Shown here: piece after piece, positions 8,703-17,700 of the stretch
How positions within the stretch are numbered: the stretch's first letter is position 1
How the letters are laid out: each line of letters opens with the position of its first letter
Notes under the pieces: model-generated
Told to the model about the DNA's origin: nothing
Seen by the model: only the letters and a program-made list of their open reading frames with translations
The model's database searches: none
Source: Endoryza sp044226045
Lineage (GTDB): Bacteria; Bacteroidota; Bacteroidia; Chitinophagales; Chitinophagaceae
Assembly: GCA_044226045.1 (NCBI GenBank)
Contig: JBGAHR010000001.1
Span: 152,801 to 216,800, forward strand
Direction: 5' to 3'
Length of the DNA stretch: 64,000 nucleotides
Translations under genes and position numbers: made by a program

Positions 8703-8793
8703 TTATTTTTAAAAACTGTATTCAATAATTACAGCCTGCCTGTGCGGGTGTTTTGGAACGCAAAGATCGCGAAGAACCGCAGAGGACGCGAAG
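8703..8793. other. Spacer with a degenerate 9-10 bp CGC-phased repeat
   Basis: The first 50 bp are AT-rich and end in a CCTGCC-TGTGCGGG segment. From about 8757 the sequence becomes a degenerate repeat in which CGC recurs at 8759, 8768, 8778 and 8787, each followed by a purine-rich AAG/GAAG/AGAG block. No gene is credible here. Confidence 0.6.
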
Positions 8794-8905
8794 GAGAAAC
8801 GGAAACAGAAACAGAAACAGAAACAAAAACAGAAACAAAAACAGAAACAGAAACGGAAACAGAAACGGAAATGGAAACAGAAACAGAAAAGGAAACAGAA
8901 AGAAA
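8794..8905 (+). repeat. Tandem hexamer array (GAAACA-like), about 18 copies
   Basis: Units are GAAACA with variants GAAACG, AAAACA and GAAAAG. The array is wholly purine plus C on the plus strand and open in several frames, which produces spurious Thr/Glu- or Asn/Arg-rich frames. It merges directly into the next heptamer array. Confidence 0.9.
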
Positions 8906-9052
8906 CTGCAAACTGCAAACCGCAAACTGCAAACCGCAAACTGCAAACCGCCAACCGCAACGATAAACGATAAACGTGAAACGCTAAACGTGAAACGCTA
9001 AACCGCCCATCGGCAACCGTAACGTGAAACGCCAAACGTGAAACGATAAACC
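8906..9052 (-). repeat. Degenerate heptamer array (GTTTnnn), about 20 units, at the 3' end of the S10 peptidase
   Basis: Read on the minus strand from the peptidase stop, the sequence is a run of 7-bp units with constant GTTT and three variable bases (for example GTTTATC, GTTTCAC, GTTTAGC, GTTTGCA, GTTTGCG), with a one-base phase shift near 9021. 147 bp corresponds to 21 heptamers. The same kind of array in the same orientation relative to its gene occurs at 63679-63760. Confidence 0.85.
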
Positions 9053-10591
9053 TTAATATTTCGCCGGCGTTCCGGGCTTTGGTATCGATTGCCTGATGAA
9101 TTCGCGGATATGCTCGTTGCTGGTTACCAGGTCTTCTTTCCTCAGGTACATCATGTGTCCGCTGCGATAGCCTTTCCAGCTGATTCGATTGCTGAATTTG
9201 CCTGTTGGATCAATCTGCCACATATTGAATTTGGCATTAAAATAATCGCAGGCGCCATCATAATAACCTGATTGCACCATCACATGCAGGAATGGATTGA
9301 TGGCCATGGCTCTACCCAGGTCTTCTCCCGTATGGTTATTCGATCCATCCCAGGGATGAACGGGTCCGAACATATTATAGGGCGCATCCGTTTTGTAATT
9401 CAGCACCTCTCTCAAATACATATTGATCGGCGGAGTAAATGCATGCAGCCAGGCGGTCAGTTCCGCGTTGAAGTCAGGTCTTTCTCCCGCGTTCTTTTTG
9501 TCGATGCCGAGGTAACGCGAATCCAGTCTGCCGACGGTAAAACCTTTATCTCTCAGCAATTCCTTCCAGAATAGCGAAGTGGAGATATCGAGATTGTTCT
9601 GCAGGATGACAGATTCGGACAAACCGGAATAACGTGCCATTTTGGAAGCGATGTTTTTCTTCTCCTGCTCACTTAGTAAGCCTCCTTTGTTGATGGCGCT
9701 GATTAATTCATTCATCGTGAAATTCTCTACTTCCGGCAGCATATCGGTCAGGTCTTTCTGCTGAAGGTCGGCAGGCAGCTTTTTGTGGTACCAGGCGGTA
9801 GCGGCGAAGTAGGGAAGACGAAGGGCCGCATCCTGTGGTTCACTTCTTTCGATACCCAGGTCTGTTGGAGAAACCAGGATCACACCATTCAAATACATCC
9901 AGTGTGCTTCCTGCAGTTCGAGGGCGAGACCGGACACGCGGGTGGTTCCATAACTCTCCCCGATCAGGTATTTGGGTGACGCCCATCGCTGGTAGCGGCT
10001 GATGAAGGTATTGACCCAGTCGCCCAGGTATTTTATATCTGCATTTACCCCAAAGAATTTTGACTTCGGTGTTTCTTTATCAACTATTCGTGAGAAACCG
10101 GTATTCACGGGATCTACATATACAATGTCGGCCACATCCAGGATGGAGTTGGGATTGTCTTTGAATCCATAAGGTTGAACCGGATATCCCTCCTCATCGA
10201 TATTGATGAGAGCAGGACCGGTATAGGCCAGGTGCATCCACACGGAAGCGGAACCGGGTCCTCCGTTAAACGAGATAACAATGGGACGATTACTGCGATC
10301 CTTTACATCTGTACGTTCGTAGTAGATGTAAAATAAACCGGCAATTGTCTTACCATTTTCATCCCATACCGGCATGGTACCTGTGGTGGTTCTATATTGA
10401 ACTTTCTGGCCTTTGATCGTCACTTCATGATTGGTGATCACCACCGCATCCGGGTTGAAAATAATATCGGTTCCTTTTTTATCATCCTTTACTGTAACAG
10501 GAGCTGCCGGTGGAGGAGGGGTGGGTTTGTTTTGCGAGAAGATGGTTTGTGCAAGAAACAAAAGAACAACAATGGCCAATAGCTTTCTCAT
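9053..10591 (-). CDS. Secreted serine carboxypeptidase (peptidase family S10)
   Basis: A serine exopeptidase that removes C-terminal residues, exported to the periplasm or outside by a signal peptide (residues 1-20, ending 'TIFSQ') followed by a proline-rich linker. S10 hallmarks: 'SFNGGPGSASVWMHL' (oxyanion region), 'LIGESYGTTR' with nucleophile Ser213, and near the C-terminus 'YYDGACDY' (catalytic Asp region) and 'YRSGHMMYLR' (catalytic His). I chose the ATG at 10591 over the in-frame TTG seven codons upstream (10612), because the ATG sits directly before the signal peptide. The gene is monocistronic or leads its own unit; its 3' end abuts the GTTT heptamer array. Confidence 0.9.
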   Translation of the reverse strand: MRKLLAIVVLLFLAQTIFSQNKPTPPPPAAPVTVKDDKKGTDIIFNPDAVVITNHEVTIKGQKVQYRTTTGTMPVWDENGKTIAGLFYIYYERTDVKDRSNRPIVISFNGGPGSASVWMHLAYTGPALINIDEEGYPVQPYGFKDNPNSILDVADIVYVDPVNTGFSRIVDKETPKSKFFGVNADIKYLGDWVNTFISRYQRWASPKYLIGESYGTTRVSGLALELQEAHWMYLNGVILVSPTDLGIERSEPQDAALRLPYFAATAWYHKKLPADLQQKDLTDMLPEVENFTMNELISAINKGGLLSEQEKKNIASKMARYSGLSESVILQNNLDISTSLFWKELLRDKGFTVGRLDSRYLGIDKKNAGERPDFNAELTAWLHAFTPPINMYLREVLNYKTDAPYNMFGPVHPWDGSNNHTGEDLGRAMAINPFLHVMVQSGYYDGACDYFNAKFNMWQIDPTGKFSNRISWKGYRSGHMMYLRKEDLVTSNEHIREFIRQSIPKPGTPAKY

Positions 10592-10680
10592 ATGTTTGTT
10601 TTGGGTCGTCAAACATACGTAAAAAACAACCAGCCTCCGCGGCCGGAAAAGGTCAGGAAAGTAGGTCTTTGTCGCCTTTA

Positions 10681-11754
10681 TCAGTAGCTGCGCAGCGTGG
10701 GGCAGAGAGATTGTCTTCTGTCGCCATTGTATTCGTCGTAAAAGCCGTGACGAAGCAGGGCGAATTCAAAGGCCCCTCTGCTGTTATTGAAATTCCGGAG
10801 AGAAGATATTGTGGCATCATAGGTAAATGCCAGTCGGATAAAATTCCATTCAAAGCCAACCATCGGGATCACTGCATCGCCGGGACGCATATATAAACCA
10901 CCGAGTAACTGGGTTTCGCCATCTCCGGAAAGATCAAATTGTAAATTGGCCCCGAAGACTGTTTCGGACGAACCGGCCTGCCTTGAATAATAGCCCATCG
11001 GGTTAATGATCAACCCATCGTTTATCTTATAGCTGGCATTCACAAATCCGGTATAGCGGGGTGCTATACGGGCGTCGAATCCGCTGGGATCCGTGGTGAA
11101 GAATGATTCACGCGGTCTGTTGATATGCCACGCAGAAATACCGCCATTGATATAGAGTTTATTGGTAGGGAAGTAAGCATAATTCAATCCAACCTGCATA
11201 TCGAAATAATTGATATTGGGTACATCCAGTATCACGCTGGTCGGAAGTGTATTATCGAAGAAGGTGCCGTCAAACTGATCGGGGAACTTGAGTTTGGAAT
11301 AGTCGATTCTTTTGTTTGCCCAACCGACATTGAAACCGGCAGACAGCAGATGTGCCTCCCCAATCATCTGGTGATAGGCCAGGGATAGATATGCCTTGGT
11401 GGAGGTCAGTGATCCGCTTCCGGCCACGTCTCTAAGTATTACCCCGCCAACACCTAACCATCCGCTTTCGATCCGGTCGCGGAATAATTGGGCATCACCC
11501 CATACACTGTACGTCTTATAGGGTACCGACATAATAGAGGACCATTGATTGCGGTAGTTGGCGCCAATGCGATAGTCTGCATCCGGAATAAAACCTGTAT
11601 TCGCCGGATTGGTAACCAGTGGGGCATTGAACCATTGAGAGAAATGTAAGTCCTGCGCGCGGGAGCTGGTGAACAGTCCGAAAGCCAGCAAAAGAAGCAC
11701 CAGGTGCCTGCTGCCGGGTGATTTCCGATATGTGTTTGTTCCAATCTCTTTCAT
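10681..11754 (-). CDS. PorP/SprF-family type IX secretion outer-membrane protein
   Basis: An outer-membrane beta-barrel of the PorP/SprF family. Typical features are the signal peptide (ending 'SSRAQ'), then 'LHFSQWFNAPLVTNPANTGF', 'YRIGANYRNQWSSI', 'YSVWGDAQLF', and the terminal 'GFEWNFIRLAFTYD' strand. Known SprF-type members are needed to secrete or anchor cargo with type B T9SS sorting domains, and they are usually encoded next to that cargo, as here: the type B protein lies 73-82 bp upstream on the same strand. I use ATG at 11754; an in-frame GTG three codons earlier (11763) is possible. The C-terminal 20 residues after the last strand are short and charged. Confidence 0.92.
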   Translation of the reverse strand: MKEIGTNTYRKSPGSRHLVLLLLAFGLFTSSRAQDLHFSQWFNAPLVTNPANTGFIPDADYRIGANYRNQWSSIMSVPYKTYSVWGDAQLFRDRIESGWLGVGGVILRDVAGSGSLTSTKAYLSLAYHQMIGEAHLLSAGFNVGWANKRIDYSKLKFPDQFDGTFFDNTLPTSVILDVPNINYFDMQVGLNYAYFPTNKLYINGGISAWHINRPRESFFTTDPSGFDARIAPRYTGFVNASYKINDGLIINPMGYYSRQAGSSETVFGANLQFDLSGDGETQLLGGLYMRPGDAVIPMVGFEWNFIRLAFTYDATISSLRNFNNSRGAFEFALLRHGFYDEYNGDRRQSLCPTLRSY

Positions 11755-11836
11755 CTGCTTCACTGTCTTTAAAATTAAAGTTTACCTCGAAAGGCAGGCT
11801 CTTCACAGGAAACATTTAACAAAGGTTAAATGTTCG

Positions 11837-14800
11837 TTATCGGATCAAAGTAATGTCTCCGGTCTTTCTCGCCTTGGTGCCATCGAAGAATTCTACATCG
11901 AGGGTATAGGCATAAACATCCATCGGTTGTGGCTTCCCATTGAAGTTGCCATCCCAGCCGCCTTTGCGATCGCCCGACTGGTAAACCAATTGTCCCCAGC
12001 GATTGTAAATTCTCCAGGTCATTTTTGCAATACCAAACCCGGCTACCCGGATAATGGAGTTTGTTCCAAACCTTCCGGGTGTAAACGCATTCGGTACATC
12101 AAACAATGGCTGCACGATGGCCGCTACCGGCGCACATACCGTATCCGTACAACCGAACTGGTTATAAACAACCAGGCAGGCATTGTAAGTGCCGGTGGCA
12201 TTGTATTGGTGCAGCACCGTATCAGGTGTTGTTTTTATTACACTGTCCCCATCTCCGAACAACCATTTGAATCGAACGCCTCCGGTGGAGGTATTGGTAA
12301 AGATGGTTGGTTTGTTAACCTGCGGTGTAGTGGGCGCAAAGGTAAATCCGGCAACGGGCACCGGGTTAACGGTGATGGTCTGCGTGGTTGAATCGATAAT
12401 GTTACAGGTGGCTGAATCAATGGCGATCAGCTTGACGGTATAGGTTCCTACATTATTGTACAAATGAGTTGGACTAAACTGTCCGGAGCCTGTACCGTCT
12501 CCAAAGTCCCAGATAAAGGTGGTTCCTGCCAATGATGTATTATCGAATACCGCGTTATAGGGTACACAACCCGCGGCAGGTGTTAGGAATTGAGCTTTTA
12601 CATTCGGAGCAATTCTCAGATCGATCGTCATGGAATCGGGCGAATTACAATAGTTGGTATCTGTCAGCACCAGTCGAACTTTATAGGAACCGGCAGCTGC
12701 ATAGGAATGCGTAACCGAACCGGTACCTGCGGTCACCCGTGTTCCGTCTCCAAAATCCCAGGTAAAGCTGGAGGCGCCAAACGGTTTGCCGCCCGGCGGT
12801 ATGGAGAGGTTGTCGAACCGGTAGGAGAGCGATTGACAAGGCGGTAGCTTAACTGTATTGAAAGCCAGGTTTGCCTGGTCGTTGCGTGCAATAACATGGA
12901 GGTAAGCGGTATCGCGAATATTACAGGTAGAGGAATCAATCGCGATCATCATGATCCGGTAGGTGCCGACATTGTTATAGGTATGACTGATCTGCGGATT
13001 GGTTGAAGTCTGACGGGGGCTTCCATCACCAAAATCCCATTCATAGCTTTTTGCGTTTAATACTGTATCGCGGAAGTCAACGTTTAGCGGTACACATCCA
13101 ACGGAATCCCTTACACCATTCAGGAAAGATTTAGGTCCTGCGGCTACCCCTGCAAAATTGAAAGCAATCTTTACCGCTGCCAGGTTGCAACCCTGGATGG
13201 CAGCTGCGCCATTCAACGGTGCAACAACCCCCGGCGTAGTCGGAAATACTCCTCCGCCTCCGCAATTGGCGCAGATCGCCTGGTAAATCGCGCCCTGTGC
13301 ATCAAAGCGGCTGGTGCCTCCATCCACATGTTCTCCATCACCCCCGTCCTGACCAAAATAGCTGCCATATAATAATCCCGCTGCGTTTTTCTGGATCACG
13401 ATAAAATACATGTCTTTATTATCTGTCAGTTTCTTGATGGCGTCTGGCGTGATGGACATACCTGCTACACCGGCGAGATCATAGGGATCAATGCCCGGCA
13501 ACAGGTAACCGCCCCATCCCGATACATACACATTTTCGCATCGATCAACGAGGAAGGCTACCGGCGACATATTCGGCCGGTTGCCTGCTGTACCAAACAC
13601 TGTTGAATACACGAAACCGGACAGGTCGGGCTGAAGTTTCGACACAAACTGTTTGGATCCCGGATTACTCCAGACTCCCGCAGGAACAACCGGCCAGGAG
13701 GCGGTACCCCTGGAGGTTCCCATTACATAGGGAAATCCGTTTCTGTCGAACTTGATTCCATAGATCACATCTATATTGGAAGTGCCGAGATAAGTTGATC
13801 TTCTGATCACGGAACCGTCATTGGCAATCACCGTCACGAATCCATCAATGGAACCCGCGTTGGTCGTTTGCATGGTTCCGGGTGTAACCGGAAAGTTCGT
13901 ACTGGCTGTTGCGCCTGCCACATATACATCATTGTTAGCAGGATCAATTTCCATAACAAAGGCTCCATCATCCGCATTGCCACCAAGGTATGTACTCCAC
14001 AACAGGTTGTTGCAGGTCGGATCGATTTTCAGAACAACACCATCCTGCGCAGCTCCTTTTGTAGTTTGAATCGGGCTGCCGACGATCGGAAAATTATCTG
14101 AAATGGTGGGAGCGGCAACATAGATATTGCCGGCCGCGTCCATTACTACTTCACTCCTGGATTCATCCCCATAGTTTCTTAACAGCGATTGCACGCCACC
14201 GGATGCATTGTATTGATGGTCGTTGATATTCACGCCATCGTTGGCGCTTCCGCCTATTCTCATCGAACCGATGAGCGCCGATCCCGCCGCATTCAGTTTT
14301 GTAACGATAATATCGCAGGCGCCCCCAGATCCAACGGTGGCGCGTGTGGTGGGGTAATTGGAAGAATAGGATCTTCCCATGATCACCAGGTTGCCCTGCG
14401 GATCAGAGAAGAGGCTGTGCGGATAGTCATTGTCGTTGCCGCCTACATAAGTGGCATATACCCTGGCCGTACCGGCCGGGTTGAATTTCATGATCCCGAT
14501 ATCAACCCCACGGGAACGACCGTTTCCTCCGCCACCAAATGTTGATTGAAAAGCGCCAGGTGTAACCGGAAATCCCAATCCGAAAACAATACAACCCGAA
14601 AAGAGGCTTCCATCCGGTCCCGGCGTTGCCGTGAAACCGTAGTTGTCGGCAGTACTTCCGTTAAAGGTTGAAAAGATCAGTGTCGGGTCAATGATAAGGG
14701 TAGACTGCGGATCGTAGTTTTTTATTTTAAACCGGACGGTATTGCCATTAGTGAGCACAAATTCACTGGCCACTTCAGATCGGCCTTTGGCCGGGTTGAA

Positions 14801-15463
14801 CTGAAAACTGTAAGGCGCCAGTTCCTTTACGATGCCAACCGTGGTAGTAACCACCAGTTCTTTATTTTTCAGGGCCAGTTTAGTCGCCCCCTCGTATTTC
14901 ATCTCGATATCTTCCACTCTTCCGCCCGGATGAACCATGATATCATATTTCAACCGGCCATTCTCGGAATAATATCTGACATCAATATTCGGATATACGT
15001 TCTTGTATACTACTGCCTGAAAAAGTTTTACATCACTTGCCCATTTGGAAGGGTCGTTTCCCAGGAAGTAATTATTTCGCGATGGAATTACCTTATCGGG
15101 TGTTATCTCCGGATTTTCGTTCGCGCCGGAGAAGGTAACCCGGTAGGCATGTGAATGAAGGGTGATCGGGTCGGCCGGTTGCAGGTTTACATTTGATTTA
15201 TCGTTGCCTTCAAAGACAAAGCGTTTGGTTTCATGGGAGGCTCTGACAATACTCCGCAGTTCTGCCTGGTTGTGCTGGACTACCGTAAAACCATTTTTTA
15301 GCAACAGAAAGGCGCCGGATGGGATATCTCCTTTGTAACGAATGGCTGATTCCCACTGGCCCTTGTTCTCTACAAATTCAAAGCTGCTGACCTGCTGGGC
15401 CACCAGGGTTCGGGAGATGGCCAGTATCAAAAAGACTGAAAAAAGTAAGCGTTTCCTGCCCAA
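11837..15463 (-). CDS. Large secreted beta-propeller/PKD protein with type B T9SS sorting domain
   Basis: A 1208-residue surface or extracellular protein. Order: signal peptide (1-22, ending 'LVAQ'); a conserved N-terminal domain starting 'FEFVENKGQWESAIRYKG' (to about 270, DUF7948-like); SBBP-type beta-propeller repeats (about 270-760) such as 'STYLGGNADDGAFVMEIDPANNDVYVAG' and its relatives; several PKD domains (about 775-1110) with 'YEWDFGDGS', 'FTWDFGDGT', 'FIWDFGDGT' and 'FKWLFGDGD'; and a gliding-motility type (CHU_C, type B) C-terminal domain 'VPNAFTPGRFGTN ... NRWGQLVYQSGDRKGGWDGNFNG'. Secretion by T9SS and dependence on the adjacent SprF-like protein are expected from the family. The start is TTG, since no nearby ATG precedes the signal peptide. 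The ligand or function is unknown. Confidence 0.88.
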   Translation of the reverse strand: MGRKRLLFSVFLILAISRTLVAQQVSSFEFVENKGQWESAIRYKGDIPSGAFLLLKNGFTVVQHNQAELRSIVRASHETKRFVFEGNDKSNVNLQPADPITLHSHAYRVTFSGANENPEITPDKVIPSRNNYFLGNDPSKWASDVKLFQAVVYKNVYPNIDVRYYSENGRLKYDIMVHPGGRVEDIEMKYEGATKLALKNKELVVTTTVGIVKELAPYSFQFNPAKGRSEVASEFVLTNGNTVRFKIKNYDPQSTLIIDPTLIFSTFNGSTADNYGFTATPGPDGSLFSGCIVFGLGFPVTPGAFQSTFGGGGNGRSRGVDIGIMKFNPAGTARVYATYVGGNDNDYPHSLFSDPQGNLVIMGRSYSSNYPTTRATVGSGGACDIIVTKLNAAGSALIGSMRIGGSANDGVNINDHQYNASGGVQSLLRNYGDESRSEVVMDAAGNIYVAAPTISDNFPIVGSPIQTTKGAAQDGVVLKIDPTCNNLLWSTYLGGNADDGAFVMEIDPANNDVYVAGATASTNFPVTPGTMQTTNAGSIDGFVTVIANDGSVIRRSTYLGTSNIDVIYGIKFDRNGFPYVMGTSRGTASWPVVPAGVWSNPGSKQFVSKLQPDLSGFVYSTVFGTAGNRPNMSPVAFLVDRCENVYVSGWGGYLLPGIDPYDLAGVAGMSITPDAIKKLTDNKDMYFIVIQKNAAGLLYGSYFGQDGGDGEHVDGGTSRFDAQGAIYQAICANCGGGGVFPTTPGVVAPLNGAAAIQGCNLAAVKIAFNFAGVAAGPKSFLNGVRDSVGCVPLNVDFRDTVLNAKSYEWDFGDGSPRQTSTNPQISHTYNNVGTYRIMMIAIDSSTCNIRDTAYLHVIARNDQANLAFNTVKLPPCQSLSYRFDNLSIPPGGKPFGASSFTWDFGDGTRVTAGTGSVTHSYAAAGSYKVRLVLTDTNYCNSPDSMTIDLRIAPNVKAQFLTPAAGCVPYNAVFDNTSLAGTTFIWDFGDGTGSGQFSPTHLYNNVGTYTVKLIAIDSATCNIIDSTTQTITVNPVPVAGFTFAPTTPQVNKPTIFTNTSTGGVRFKWLFGDGDSVIKTTPDTVLHQYNATGTYNACLVVYNQFGCTDTVCAPVAAIVQPLFDVPNAFTPGRFGTNSIIRVAGFGIAKMTWRIYNRWGQLVYQSGDRKGGWDGNFNGKPQPMDVYAYTLDVEFFDGTKARKTGDITLIR

Positions 15464-15580
15464 TGTTTCCTTTTTTACAAGTTAATACAAATAGAACGTT
15501 ATTCCCTGCTAATTCTTACCCTTATATAGGGGTTTTTACCAGGTCAGATGCAGTACTTGTTTGGTTTGCAGATGGGATAT

Positions 15581-17692
15581 CTACGAAATTTTACTCCAGG
15601 CCGTTTTGCCATGGGAGATTTTAAGGTAGTCTTTTAACGGCAAATTTTCGGCCGAATCCAATTCCGGGTCCTTTTCTGCTATGTCAAATGCGAGTTTTTT
15701 TGCCAGGTCAACCAGTGGCCGGTCCTGAAAGATGTCGGCCAGTTTGAAATTCAGCATACCGCTCTGCCTGGTTCCTTCGATATTTCCTGGCCCACGAAGT
15801 TCAAGATCTTTTTCGGCTATTTTGAATCCGTCGTTGGTCTCACACATGATCTTTAACCTTTCTTTGGCATCGTTGCTAAGCTTGTTGCTGGTGAGCAGGA
15901 TACAAAAACTTTTTTCGCTGCCACGACCCACACGCCCTCTCAGCTGATGAAGCTGGGACAGCCCGAATTTCTCGGCACTTTCAATGACCATTACGGTTGC
16001 ATTCGGCACGTCAACGCCAACTTCAATGACGGTTGTCGACACCATGATCTGAGTATCGTGGCTCTTGAACCGTTGCATATTCGTTTCTTTTAACTCCGGA
16101 CTTTGTCGGCCATGTACCATACTGATCCAGAATTTAGGTTCCGGGAAAAAGGCCTTCACATTTTCGTAGCCTTTCATCAGGTTCTCGTAGTCCAGTTTAT
16201 CCGACTCTTCAATCAACGGGAAAATAATGTAGGCCTGTCTGCCGTGTGAAATTTCGGCCCGAATAAAATCCATTACCTGGTGCCTCACATTCTCATAACG
16301 ATGTACGGTCATTACAGGTTTCCGGTTGGGTGGAAGTTCATCGATAATACTGTAATCCAGGTCTCCATACGCAGTCATGGCCAGGGTACGGGGAATCGGA
16401 GTGGCGGTCATGACCAGGATATGAGGTGGCACCTGCGCCTTGTTCCAGAGTTGGGCACGTTGAGCCACCCCGAAGCGGTGTTGTTCATCTACTATCGCCA
16501 GCCCCAGGTTATTGAACTGTACTGTGTCCTCGAGTAAAGCATGGGTTCCTACGATCAGGGAGAGACTTCCATCCGCTAATGACTGGAGAATCTCGCGCCT
16601 TTGCGCTTTTTTTGTGGATCCTGTCAATAGTTCCACCTTGACAGGCAGCCCCTGTATCAGTTTGCTGATATTGGTGTAATGCTGTTGTGCCAGGATCTCC
16701 GTCGGGGCCATCAGGCAGCTTTGATAGCCGTTGTCGGCAGCCAGTAGCATGATCAGCAGCGCAACAATTGTTTTTCCACTGCCCACATCCCCCTGTAGAA
16801 GCCGGTTCATTTGCTTTCCGCTTCCACAATCATTCCGGATCTCTCTTATTACTCTCTTCTGGGCTCCCGTCAGTTCAAATGGAAGATTATTCTCATAGAA
16901 TTGATTGAAAATCTCACCAACCTGAGAAAAAATTACACCTTTTGAAAATCTATGTCGGCGCGCTTTTAATAATCCCATTCTTACTTGGGCAATGAACAGT
17001 TCTTCAAATTTGAGACGCTTCACTGCCTCCTGGTAAGCTTCCGGGTTAGAGGGAAAATGTATTTGTTTGAAAGCCTGGTAACGATTGAGCAGCTTTAATT
17101 TTTGAATAATAGCAGCCGGGAGAATCTCCGGCAGATCTGACTCTTTCACCTGCTGAAAAAGTGTTTCAGTGAGTTTAGCCAGTTGTCGCCCTCCCAGGCT
17201 GCGGGCTTTCAACTTTTCTGTGGAAGGATAAACAGGTTCCAGATGGCTTTTACTTCCCACTTTTTGTGGTTGATACACTTCTATTTCGGGGTGTGTGATC
17301 TGCGGCTGACCCTGAAAAAAGCTGACCCGACCAAAAACAAGGTAGTTTTCCGCCACATGCAGGTTTTTCTGAATCCAGTTGATTCCCTGGAACCACACCA
17401 GTTCCAGCGAGCCGGTGGCATCCCTCAATTCACAGACCAGTCGTTTTCCTCTTTTTTCTCCCATAAGCTCCTTGCTGACCAGTCTTCCGGCCACCTGGAT
17501 GAATTCTGTTTGCGGGGTGATATCCCGAATAAGATTTAGTCGAGTTTTGTCTAAGTGCCGATTGGGAAACAGTTCAAGGAGATCTTTATAGCTGAATATC
17601 TCCAGTTCTTTTTTCAGCAGATCAGCACGCAGTGGCCCGACGCCTTTCAGGTATTCGATGGGTGATAACAATATGTTGGGACCAGATCTCAC
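15581..17692 (-). CDS. recG: ATP-dependent DNA helicase RecG
   Basis: A branch-migration helicase that reverses stalled forks and processes Holliday junctions. The 703 residues comprise the N-terminal wedge/OB-fold region (starting 'IEYLKGVGPLRADLLKKEL'), then helicase motifs: Walker A 'GDVGSGKT' at about 300, 'DEQHRFGVAQR' at about 400, 'MTATPIPRTLAM', 'VSTTVIEVGVDVPNA' and 'QLRGRVGRG', and the C-terminal TRG-like region. The start is GTG at 17692, only 8 bp after the stop of the upstream membrane glycosyltransferase, so the two are co-transcribed. Assignment is unambiguous. Confidence 0.96.
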   Translation of the reverse strand: MRSGPNILLSPIEYLKGVGPLRADLLKKELEIFSYKDLLELFPNRHLDKTRLNLIRDITPQTEFIQVAGRLVSKELMGEKRGKRLVCELRDATGSLELVWFQGINWIQKNLHVAENYLVFGRVSFFQGQPQITHPEIEVYQPQKVGSKSHLEPVYPSTEKLKARSLGGRQLAKLTETLFQQVKESDLPEILPAAIIQKLKLLNRYQAFKQIHFPSNPEAYQEAVKRLKFEELFIAQVRMGLLKARRHRFSKGVIFSQVGEIFNQFYENNLPFELTGAQKRVIREIRNDCGSGKQMNRLLQGDVGSGKTIVALLIMLLAADNGYQSCLMAPTEILAQQHYTNISKLIQGLPVKVELLTGSTKKAQRREILQSLADGSLSLIVGTHALLEDTVQFNNLGLAIVDEQHRFGVAQRAQLWNKAQVPPHILVMTATPIPRTLAMTAYGDLDYSIIDELPPNRKPVMTVHRYENVRHQVMDFIRAEISHGRQAYIIFPLIEESDKLDYENLMKGYENVKAFFPEPKFWISMVHGRQSPELKETNMQRFKSHDTQIMVSTTVIEVGVDVPNATVMVIESAEKFGLSQLHQLRGRVGRGSEKSFCILLTSNKLSNDAKERLKIMCETNDGFKIAEKDLELRGPGNIEGTRQSGMLNFKLADIFQDRPLVDLAKKLAFDIAEKDPELDSAENLPLKDYLKISHGKTAWSKIS

Positions 17693-17700
17693 TCTTCAGT

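Noticed and set aside
8501..8725. Minus-strand open frame encoding a repeated FYFLLFT peptide
   Set aside because: It is the translation of the stop-free strand of the GTAAAAA array, with no start signal or non-repeat content.
8709..9035. Several overlapping open frames on both strands rich in Phe/Cys/Ser or Glu/Thr/Asn/Arg
   Set aside because: They are translations of the hexamer and heptamer arrays; no codon structure or conserved domain.
11669..12391. 240-residue plus-strand frame antisense to the PorP/SprF and type B cargo genes
   Set aside because: It spans two well-supported opposite-strand genes and has low-complexity shadow composition.
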